Of a stretch of 64,000 nt of DNA, positions 55,129 to 64,000 are shown one piece after another; within the stretch, counting starts at the first letter, position 1, and every line of letters starts with the position of its first letter. The notes under the pieces are model-generated. The model saw only the letters and a program-made list of their open reading frames with translations. It made no database searches and had not been told where the DNA came from. The stretch covers positions 6,448,001 to 6,512,000 of the forward strand of contig JAWZSP010000001.1 in the NCBI GenBank assembly GCA_034401135.1, given 5' to 3'. The stretch is from Volutella citrinella. Taxonomy: Eukaryota; Ascomycota; Sordariomycetes; Hypocreales; Nectriaceae. The position numbers and the translations under genes are program-made.

Positions 55129-56414
55129 AGGGTTTTCTGGTGCTGAGGCGAAAGATTTTTTCAAGGACGTTATCTCCGGATCTCCGGCCTATGGGATGCA
55201 AGCGTCCGTCCTGTCCCCCAACCTGGGCCGCATTGGTCGTCCACTCCCAGGTTGTTGTATAGCATCCGGGCCACGATCGGCACAATTTCGTCGGCACCGA
55301 GCAACAGCTTGTCAGACAGGGTGGAATTAGCATTATGAGACAAGAACTTAACTGTCGAAATATCTAAGATCTGCAGCTGCATTTCCATGTCCGTGACTGC
55401 CTATCTCAGCAGTGACTAGCGCGTCGGGTATCTCGTCGTGGTGGTGTCGCCCTACTTGTGGAAGTATATAAAGTCAAAGAACATCAGCTGCGGTGTGGGG
55501 TTCAAGGCGAACAGGTTGCTGTTGATGTTTTGTATTAGACGCCTTCCCGTTCTGTTAAACTTTCGCCTCTTTGATTCTTCCTGCTTTCTACTTTAGAAAT
55601 CTATTGCATCTCACGGAAGCTCAACGGTCTGTAAATAATGACGATTTCACCAGCCGTCTACGTTCGTAGGGCGAACCAGCACAATGCGTCGGAGGGACAA
55701 CGTCTATCTGCTCAACCCGCTGCGATCGCAGGCACGGCCAAGCTCGGGTAGTGCTGTTTTCATTGTTGATCATACTTACCTCCAGTATCAGTAGCGTAAT
55801 ATAGTGGCCAGAGTCGGATGATTTAAGAATGCTGGTTGCTATCAATTGTGAGATTCCGCTGAAGGATTCATGTGAAGGCTAGGGTAAGGCGGCATTGTAA
55901 AGAACACCAACGACAACCACTTAAGATGCTTAAACTACGGTAGCCCCTATTTCCACCTTGTATTCCAAACAATCTAGAACAGTAGACCCTCCCACGCCAC
56001 CATTTAGTGCCCAACCTAGTCAAACTGATGTTAGCAAGGGGGATTGCCCTGGATATACACATTGCGCTTGGGAAAACTTACACATGTCGGTAGGTCGTTG
56101 GAACGCCATTTCACACGTCCAGCCTTGGTATGGGGCCATGGTGTCCATTTCCGCCACAACGCTGCATGTTTCAAGCCAGGAAACAGTGTATCGTATCCCC
56201 ACGTTTCCTCCCCCGGCTACAGGCCAAAGCCAGTTGAAGGTTTCTAGATGTTTATAGCCCGCCTTGACTTTGGTACTTCCCTGATTCTTCATCTGGTTCT
56301 CCTTGATCAAGGAGCAACCCTGCTTGGCTATTGTTTCGACGTCCGATGTCTTGAATCTGTGGACATTTCAGGAACCCACCAATATACGTAGAGTGGCTTG
56401 GTAACTAGCCGTCC
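55129..56414. other. Gene-poor stretch next to the chitinase remnant
   Basis: About 1.3 kb. GTATATAAAG at about 55465 is TATA-like but no convincing coding start follows. On the minus strand around 56020-56310 the sequence GGGNVGIRYTVSWLETC resembles the extreme C-terminal repeats of some subgroup C chitinases and may belong to the broken gene. Confidence 0.3.
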
Positions 56415-58511
56415 TTAAAGCTTTGATGCCTCTTCGTCTTTTTCGTCAGCCGTAACAGCCTTGACACCTTGAATGTCTTTCAGAAGCTCTGGGATTCTGC
56501 CCTGGGTCGTGAATATTGTTCGGGAATACAACCTTGCGTTTGTTGCAGTCTCCCGGCGAAGGAGCTCGTCGCTCGTGTGGCATACGTAAGTCATCCGTCT
56601 CGACGAGATTGCGCTCTACATGCGGCGTTGCAATAGGACACCCGATTACTTTGGTCCTTTTTGTCTCCCAATCTGTCAGATGGCAGCCGTAGATGGTTTT
56701 GCAGTCTGACGTCGAAATCGTGGATGTCGAGGTTGATGAACTAATGACGGTTTTAGACAGGGTTGTAGTTATCCAGCAGAGGGATGCCGACTCCGTCTCG
56801 CACGCCCCTGACTGTGGTGGATAAGTCGGTTTATTTTCGATCCCCACGCTGCATCACATCAGTCAAACTGTTTCATGGGATACCAAAGTGATGTTGCCAA
56901 GGGACGCTTACGTGATTTTCGGCCAGGGAGGCAATAGAACACGAGTTGTACGAGGTGGATTTGGCAATACAATTCGCACAGGTGGCCTCAGAGCCTGGTC
57001 AGAATGATGATGGAGACAATTACTACGAATTTCTCAAGCTTGTGCGTGAGAAACTCCCGAAAGAAAAGTCACTTTCCATCGCAGCTCCAGCCAGGTACTG
57101 GTATCTCAAGGGCTTCCCAATCAAGAAGATGGCGCCTCTCCTGGATTATATCATCTACATGACATATGACTTACACGGTAAGTTACTGACATTCTCGTTT
57201 CTATCTGTCTGAGTACTTTACTAACACTCTTGACTGCTGGTAGGTTAATGGGATGTGGGTAGCAAGTGGGCTCAACCAGGTTGCCCTGCAGGAAACTGTC
57301 TGCGTTCCCACGTCAATTCCACAGAGACCCTGGACGCCCTTATTATGATCACAAAGGCTGGGGTCGAATCACACAAGGTTGTCGTCGGCGTGAGCAGCTA
57401 TGGTCGGCCATTTAAAATGTCCAGCTCCACTTGCCGCGGCCCTCAATGTATGATTGTATCCTCCACCTGCAATCTTTTGCTGAGCTAATAACCTCTTCAA
57501 TGTGATAGACACGTATCTAGGAGCAAGGAACCAGTCTCCAGCAAAGAAGGGCCGCTGTACTGACACAGCGGGGTATATCTCCGACTTTGAGATTAATGAA
57601 ATCATTGCGAAAGGAGGTGCAATCAAGAAATGGTATGACGAGGTGACTGATTCAGACTACCTGGTCTACGAGGGAGACGAATGGGTGGCCTACATGTCCA
57701 AAGTGACAAAGTCTCGTCGAATGAGAGACTACATGAAGAGCAACTTTGGTGGAACAACCGACTGGGCCATTGATCGTCAGGGAGACTTCGAAAAGCGCTA
57801 TACTTCTGGCCGTCCTGTCTTCCTCGACCCCAAAGTATACGAAACGCCATCAGCCACCTGCGAAGCACCTTGCATCTTGGTCTTTCCTCCAAGCTCCCTC
57901 TCCAAGCCAACAACCATCAACCCCGGGAAATACACAACATCTCTTGAGTATGGAGCGTTGGGAAAGACCACGATTGACGGAAAGGAGACTACAGATTTCG
58001 TAACCAAACAACCACTATCACCATTGACGTTCCAGCAGTCACCAATATCGGTGGCTCCGGGGTACTCCCAGTCAAAGTCAACACCGTCGAGCTTATTCTT
58101 AACGGCAAAGTCGACAACACGGCTTGCAAATGCCTCTCGATTCGCGGGCGCAACGGCCTTTCTGAAAAGGCCTGTGCCACTTCCTTCATTTGAGAAGGCC
58201 CAGCCCCTGAAAGCGAGGATCTTCTTGGCCGGAAGGTCGGTTGCAGCGATGAAGGCCTGGAATTGTTCCCGGACGTTTTCAGGGAGAGAAACGCCAAGAG
58301 CATGAGAGATTTCGGCAAAGGAGAAGTGAATGTGCGAGTACGATTTGTCAATGCCCGAGACGTGCATATGGGCGCAGGGTCGATCGTAGTTCCATGCTTC
58401 AAAGTACCCGATTTTGCGGTACTTCTCAGGTGCCTTGTCGTTGTTTGTCAGTGCACGCTCGCAGTTAGAAATGCAGCCCGCCAGCTTTGTGTAAGCAAAT
58501 GCTATACGCAT
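56415..58511 (-). pseudogene. GH18 chitinase (subgroup C, killer-toxin-like) pseudogene with an internal inversion
   Basis: The gene lies in three blocks. Block 1, minus, 58511 to about 58056: IGYFEAWNYDRPC, ILAFRGWAFS and the catalytic LDGVDFDWEYPGA. Block 2, plus, about 56965-58050: DGDNYYEFLKLVREKLP, SLSIAAPARYWYL, YIIYMTYDLHG, VVVGVSSYGRPFKMS and FGGTTDWAID, which should follow block 1 but sits on the other strand. Block 3, minus, about 56964-56415: LLPPWPKITVG, then the Cys-rich tail (YGCHLTDW). Inverting block 2 would restore the usual order. Extra lesions: the CAA expected after the intron in block 2 is TAA (57246-57248), and the tail changes frame near 56505. The signal peptide and any N-terminal chitin-binding part are missing. 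Confidence 0.75.
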
Positions 58512-58917
58512 TGATTAATAGCTGCTCAAAGGGTGGAAAAGCTAGACACAAGGGCTGGTATATTAAGTAAGTTTGCACTTTCATCAGTTGAGCGACCTGA
58601 GCTAATTGATCATGACCAGGGGCTCTGTGCCTGAGGGCGGCAGTCGCTGCTAAGTATGCTTCACTAACGCCTCCGAGATAGGAACGGGCCTAAGAAAGCT
58701 GAAAATTTTAAATATACTTAGCCCCTTACTTAACTTCTTAATCCTAACTCTATTTTAATGCGATATTGATGTGTTCAAAGAGATTGATAGGGAACGGATA
58801 ATTCACGCCTGAACCGTCATCCACGAGTAGTATGTTCGCTTGTCCATGGCATGAGATACAGTAACAAGACAGTTGTGAGAGTTATCAATGCAAGTCTTCG
58901 AATATCTTTGCATTGAT
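58512..58917. other. TpA-rich intergenic tract
   Basis: It lies between the truncated chitinase start and the 3' end of 5-oxoprolinase. TTTTAAATATACTTAG-like AT-rich decay around 58705-58765 resembles RIP-affected DNA. No gene. Confidence 0.35.
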
Positions 58918-61900
58918 TCATGACAAAACCTCCGCCTTTCCATAGCCTCCTCCACCCGGACTCCCTGTATCTAGTTAGCACTTTAGATTCCAATGTCCAT
59001 CGGGGCTTACTTACTAATGATGATCCGATCGCCCTTTCGCATATTACAAGTGTTCTTTCCACCAAGAGATATCTCTCGGGTGCCATACTGGTCCTTTCGG
59101 ATCCAGATATTCTCACCACGTTTTCCAGGTTCGCCACCCTGAATACCGGGTGGTGGGACAGTTCGGCGCTCGGTCAGTACAGAGACCTCGACATCTCGCC
59201 TAAACTCAATGTCTCGAATACAGCCATCACCGCCAGAGTTCTTACCGCGGCCTCCTGATCCCCTTCGGATCGAGAATTCGTGCAGAATGCACGGGTACCG
59301 CTTCTCTAGTGACTCGGGATCTGTGATGCGAGTGTTTGTCATATGGACGTGGACTCCAGACTGGCCAACCCAATTCGGCCCAGCTCCTGATCCTCCTGCG
59401 ATGGTCTGCACATCTGTCAGCGTTACTGGTCCTTGTTTACAGAGACCAACACAAATGAGACCTACTTCATAGTATCCGAATCCCGGCACGGCCTTGCCAT
59501 CCACGATTTGGCCGCCATAGCCGAAAGTTAGGTTGTTGCATGTTCCCTGACTGGCGGCGGCGGCTTGAAATGCCTGCAACACCAAATCGGTCACGCGTTG
59601 TGAAGTATCGGTGTTGCCTCCCACCGTTGCAGCTCCGGCTGAGGGTGAGAGGAATGTTCCGTCAGCGAGGATGACCTTGATTGGGGCCAAGCACCCCTGG
59701 TTGAGAGGAATATCTTCGTTGACCAGTGACCTGAGAACATAAATGATGGCACTGAACGTGATGGCACGCGGTGCGTTGAGATTCCCATAGATTTCCCCTG
59801 TTGTGCCTGTGAAATCAAAGGTAGCAGAGCCTTCCTCGCGATTGATCTGGATTTTCAGACACATCATAGATCCGTCGTCCATATAGTCCGTGGCTTCGAG
59901 AGGCAAGCCTTTGAACTCGTCGTGGACCTTTCGCAGGAGGTTTCGGACAACCGATTCAGCGTTGGACTGAATTCCGTTCATGTATTTCTAGACAGAAACA
60001 GGTCAGCCTCTTCCAACGGTGTCGGGCGTCAGTTCAAACTATACCTGCACCGTTTTCAGTCCATATTCTCTAATACACTCCTGAATCAGGCGAATTCCCT
60101 TCACGTTCGCTGCAACCTGAGCCTTGAGATCGCTGACATTATCACTCCAAGTTCGAGTACCTGTGCATCCAGGATAGGTAGCGGGCTTGTGGAGCATAAT
60201 TTCGCGAAGACCACCTTCATTGAAGATTCCTTGGTCCACCAGCTTAAACGAGGTAAACGACGCTCCCTCCTGCCAGATTTCTTTGGAGTGGGGGGGCATC
60301 GAGCCAGCCGAGATGCCGCCAATATCGGCATGGTGAGCTCGTGAGGCAACCCAGAAAAGAACATCATTTGTTTGTTCGTCAATGACGGGTGTAATAACGG
60401 TGACATCTGGCAGATGGGAGCCTCCTGCAATAGGATGATTGGACACTAGGACGTCACCCGGGCGCAGGTTGTTGCCCCATTTCTCTGCCTGGTATGAAAC
60501 CGCAAAGCTCATGGCGCCAAGATGGCAAGGAATGTGTGGTGCATTTGCGACAAGGCCACCGGTCGGTGAAAACACGGCACACGAGTAATCAAGGCGCTCC
60601 TTGATGTTGATAGACACCGACGTCTTTTCAAGGGACCGTCCCATCTGCTCCGCAATGCTCATGAACCGATGTCCAAATACGGAAAGCTGGATTGGGTCCA
60701 CCTTTTGCTCATCCGCCTCTTCAACTCGGGTGTCAGATCCCGTAGATTTCCCCAAGACAAGGTGGCGGGGAAGCACTGTTGCCACCCAGTCGGGTTGTAC
60801 AAGAATCGTTTGCGTCTGGTCCAGAATGATGGCGGGGCCGTGAATCTGGTCTCCTGAAGAAAGGTCATCCAGCCTGAAGAGGCTGACATCCGACCACGAA
60901 CCCGCAGTATATAAACGGGTTCCTTTGACTCGCTTGCTTTTGCACAACGTATTGATAGTTGCTGACTTGAGGGCTTGGGAAATGGTGGGAAAGGTCTGGC
61001 CAGTCGTCCTGCCCAAGGCCCGAACTCGAATATCGTCAACAAGAACCTCCCGGTCGAGAACAAACCCAAACTCCTCCTCGTGCTGCTCTAGAAATGAAGC
61101 GGTAAAGTCCCAAGACCCCTCTGGCTTTCGAACCATCAAGGAGCTGTTGGTTCCTGCATACCGGAGATTGAGAAACAACTCATGCTCGATGTCGGTAGCA
61201 GGGAATCCTTGAGATGAAAGGACCCTGTTGCCCTCTTCGATGAGAGGCAAGAACTCGGATTCAAGATTCGGCTGCATAGTCTTGAGTCTTTCGGTTCGAG
61301 GGAGTTGCACCTCGTGAGTGAGATCTCCAAGGGCGATTCCATATGCAGAAAGGATGGATGAAAACCGATGAATGACAGCCTTCTTGATACCTAGAGTCTC
61401 GGCCACATCGCAGGCATGCTGACCACCCGCACCGCCAAAGGAGACCAAAGTGTGGGCGGCAGCTTTTAGGCCCCGTCCATCAGTCAAGGAACGGATCGGA
61501 CGGCTCATTCCTTCGTTGGCTACTCGCAGAAATCCGCTAGCAACCTCCTCAGGCGTAAGATTCAAGTTTTCTTCAGCATTGATCTTGGCCGTCATTTCAG
61601 CAAAGGCCCTTGCCGTCGTCTCATAATCGAGAGGTTCATTCTCTTTGGGTCCGAAGATGGAAGGAAAGAAGTCGGGAAGAAGTCGTCCCAAAAACAGGTT
61701 GGCGTCTGTCACAGTAAGAGGCCCACCTTTTCGATAACAGACAGGTCCTGGGTGTGCTCCGGCTGACTGTGGTTTTGTTAGCTCCGACAGCTCGCTGCAT
61801 CAATTCTTTTACTTACATCAGGACCAATTGCAAACAAGCCGTTTTTCCAGTGCAAGATACTGCCACCGCCTGCAGCGACTGTGTCTATATCGAGCTGGGG

Positions 61901-63103
61901 CACTTGCAAGGTGACCTCAGCGGTTTCTGTTTCGAAGACATGGTCATATGCGCCCGAGTAGCGGCTCACGTCGGTGGAGGTTCCGCCCATGTCGAAACCC
62001 AGAACTGGAGACTTCTCGTCTGGATCGTAGCAGGATTGCGCATAGCCAATGACACCTCCAGCGGGACCGGATAGAATAGCTCGCAGGCCCGAAAACTTTT
62101 GCCACAAGCAGAGACCACCGTCACTCTGCATGAACAAAAGTTTTCCAGCGATAGCATCAAGACCACCGACAAATCCAGAGCCAAAGTTCTTCACATATCT
62201 CTTGATTAACGGGGAGAGGTACGCATCGGCGGTAGCTGAATTTCCTCGAGACACCATTTTTATCTGTAACGTTGTTAGAGCTATTAATGAATTCAGAACT
62301 TCTCTTGACTTACAGTGGGCTGTAGCTCGGATGATACTGAAACTTCAAAGCCCATATCCCGAGCCAGGCTGGCAACCTGATCTTCATGTTCGGTGTAAAG
62401 ATAAGAATGCATGAAGCAAATAGCAAGGCTGTTGTAGCCCTCTTCACGCAGACCTTGCAGCCGCTGCTTAATGTCATCTAGATCTGGAACCTTGAGAATG
62501 CGCACAGGCTCGCCAGTAAGGCCCTTGACGAGGGCATCGTCTTTTGAGATGTCGATTGGCTGTTTCTCAGGATTCTCAAGGAACTCTTCCATGGTAACTC
62601 TCTCATCAATTTCGACCACTTTGTCGTATAGATTTTCCAACTTTTTAACAGAAAGGTCAAAGATGTGGGGGCGAGCCTGATTTCCGATGACAAGGAGATC
62701 TCTGAAGCCCTTGCTTGTTAAGAATGCCACTCGTTCTCCTTGTCTCTCTAGCAGGGCATTCGTGGCAATTGTAGTGCCCATGCGGATACTCTCGACATCT
62801 TCGGTGTCAATGAGGTCATCTCGTGGCAACTGCGTGCCTCTGAACGTCTCAAGAGCTCTTCGGATGCCTTCGGTAGGAGCATCCTTGTAGTTGCGAGGAT
62901 CCACCGACAGCAGCTTGAAGACTTGCTCGTGGTCTGTGCCAGGGACATAAGCGTGTACATCTGTGAAGGTACCACCGCGGTCTAGTAGCGCAGGGACCCG
63001 AAGACGTCAGGTTAGCCTTGTAATCGATCAAAAGGTAAAGACAGGGACTGGGCATACCAAGTGCGATGCGCAGTTTAGGCTTCGGCGTAGGAATGGAACC
63101 CAT
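58918..63103 (-). CDS. 5-oxoprolinase (ATP-hydrolysing), hydantoinase A/B fusion
   Basis: Exons 63103-63058, 62981-62314, 62263-61817, 61766-60045, 59987-59466, 59405-59015 and 58964-58918 give 1280 residues, the normal length. The N-terminal hydantoinase A half has [49 protein letters not shown] and the ATP/metal-site [12 protein letters not shown]. The hydantoinase B half starts near [31 protein letters not shown], with [57 protein letters not shown] and the end [14 protein letters not shown]. It opens 5-oxoproline to glutamate with ATP in the gamma-glutamyl (glutathione) cycle. The 60-base intron 59406-59465 is stop-free and in frame, but splicing restores YYETIAGG. Confidence 0.95.
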
Positions 63104-63782
63104 CTTTATCACAGACTTGAGTGTTTTTCGTTATTCTAGCTCTCTGTGCAGTCAGAGTTTGAATTGATGTGCAACTTAGAGAAGGGTGAAGGTGAAGGTA
63201 TATATGCGAATGCTTCGCGAACTGGCCGTGGATGACACTGCACTTCTCAGCCGAAGGGCAAGCAGCGTTTCCATCCTCATCATTAAACTCTACCTATCAG
63301 CTGGCGGCTTGACTTTCGGCCCCACCCCCCGCCAGCTCCGCTTGTGTCGGTGATACGCACCGAGCCAATGGATAAGCGTGGCAACCCCCCTCCACACACA
63401 CCAACCATCAGATGACCGACCATGATTCAGTGATATCGCACCCGGAACCAGAGCCCGAACGGTTCAAGCAGCGTTTGGGCTCTCGAGTCATGCTTGGCCA
63501 CGAGATACGACTGGCTCGGAGTGGGGCGCCGACAATCTGGAGCTGGCCTACCCCAGATTACCTTATCCAAGCGTGTGAGATTGCAAGCTGCAGGCTGATG
63601 GATTCATTTCCCCGCAAGCTGATATGGACTGCTCGCTACTTACAACCCCAGACTTTCGATTCCGCCTAGCGCAAGTCTTGGAAAAGACACAAAAAGCATG
63701 AACCGTCCAGTCCTTGATCATCTTCTACAACCACACTTGGACAATTCTCAACCAAAGCCGAATCATTTATCCCTCGTGAGCA
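63104..63782. promoter_or_regulatory. Divergent promoter of 5-oxoprolinase and an MFS gene
   Basis: About 680 bases. TATATATGC at 63199-63207 lies roughly 95 bases upstream of the oxoprolinase start on its strand. The 85-codon frame at 63412 has no domain and is not taken as a gene. Confidence 0.35.
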
Positions 63783-64000
63783 ATGGAGCTTGCAAATCAG
63801 CCCGACAAGAAGCATCAGGCAGACGTGCCTGAGGATGCTGGCGACGTGGTGGCCATGGGAGCCAAGCCAGACTTCGAGACTGGTGATTCCAACATCACCC
63901 AGACCCTCGACCCTGCAGTTGAGCGCAAGGTTGTCGCGAAGCTCGACCTTTTCTTGACCCCGGTTTTGTTCATCGTTTATCTCTCCTGTTTTATCGACAG
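63783..64000 (+). CDS. MFS transporter, N-terminal part (runs off the window)
   Basis: Open from ATG 63783 (GCAATGG) to the window end, 72 codons. An acidic cytosolic N terminus (KKHQADVPEDAGDVVAMGAK) leads into VERKVVAKLDLFLTPVLFIVYLSCFIDR. This is the first helix of the allantoate-permease/anion:cation symporter group, which usually continues with ANIGNAK. It may import a nitrogen compound; by position it could work with the neighbouring 5-oxoprolinase, which is a guess. Confidence 0.75.
   Translation, partial: MELANQPDKKHQADVPEDAGDVVAMGAKPDFETGDSNITQTLDPAVERKVVAKLDLFLTPVLFIVYLSCFID

Noticed and set aside
55638..55752. Short frame downstream of a TATATAAAG element
   Set aside because: It has only 37 codons, no signal peptide and no convincing splice continuation.
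56946..58511. Two independent convergent chitinase genes
   Set aside because: Each block carries a different, non-overlapping part of the same domain, neither has a signal peptide plus complete barrel, and a third block with the tail lies beyond; an inversion explains all three.
63412..63669. 85-codon frame between oxoprolinase and the MFS gene
   Set aside because: No domain, signal or splice structure, and it lies in a promoter region.
1..64000. tRNA genes, rRNA or CRISPR arrays
   Set aside because: Gaps were scanned by eye for A/B box-like sequences, conserved rRNA segments and spaced repeats; none was convincing.

Overview
The window looks like nuclear chromosomal DNA of a filamentous ascomycete (Pezizomycotina, most likely a sordariomycete). 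The support is direct: genes carry several 44-76 bp GT-AG introns (up to about 105 bp) with CTAAC/CTGAC branch sites, and the gene families are typical: Zn2Cys6 regulators, HET-domain proteins, an AA9 lytic polysaccharide monooxygenase, a GH43 enzyme, a GPI-anchored phospholipase B, P450s and small cysteine-rich secreted proteins. The species cannot be named from the sequence alone. No rRNA, convincing tRNA, CRISPR array, intact transposon or polyketide/peptide synthetase backbone was seen.

Layout. 1-1.8 kb: 3' part of a fungal_trans_2 regulator followed by a decayed tandem copy of its end. 2-9.3 kb: four plus-strand genes, namely a Zn2Cys6 regulator, a class IV aminotransferase, an allantoate-permease-like MFS carrier and a small membrane protein, possibly one amino-compound utilisation module. 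9.6-16.2 kb: a hypothetical gene, an SDR, a large HET protein, a GNAT acetyltransferase and an AA9 LPMO. 17-22.9 kb: an FAD monooxygenase, a probable broken gene with one in-frame TAG, an F-box gene whose frame breaks once, and a small multi-exon candidate gene. 23-32.6 kb: phospholipase B, a Zn2Cys6 regulator that appears to need a 3-base micro-exon, a secreted cysteine-rich protein, a second HET protein and a four-helix membrane protein. 32.7-38 kb: a monocarboxylate-type MFS carrier with a GC-AG intron, a GH43 enzyme and a DUF7730-like protein. 38.4-44 kb: two P450s flanking a small secreted cysteine-rich protein.

44.5-48 kb: an arsenic-resistance-like cluster of a bZIP regulator, an ACR3 arsenite exporter and a Cdc25/ACR2-like rhodanese, parallel in content to yeast ARR1-ARR2-ARR3. 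48.2-53 kb: a mutated IFI6/IFI27-like pseudogene, two divergent SDRs and a five-exon Zn2Cys6 regulator. 53-58.5 kb: gene-poor DNA, a small secreted protein candidate and a GH18 chitinase pseudogene whose middle part lies inverted inside the gene. 58.9-63.1 kb: a complete seven-exon 5-oxoprolinase. The window ends inside another MFS carrier.

Several lesions (TGG-to-TAG, CAA-to-TAA, TpA-rich decay) have the direction expected of repeat-induced point mutation (RIP), but the samples are small. All exon models were built by hand from splice signals and reading-frame continuity and were not checked against transcripts or databases.
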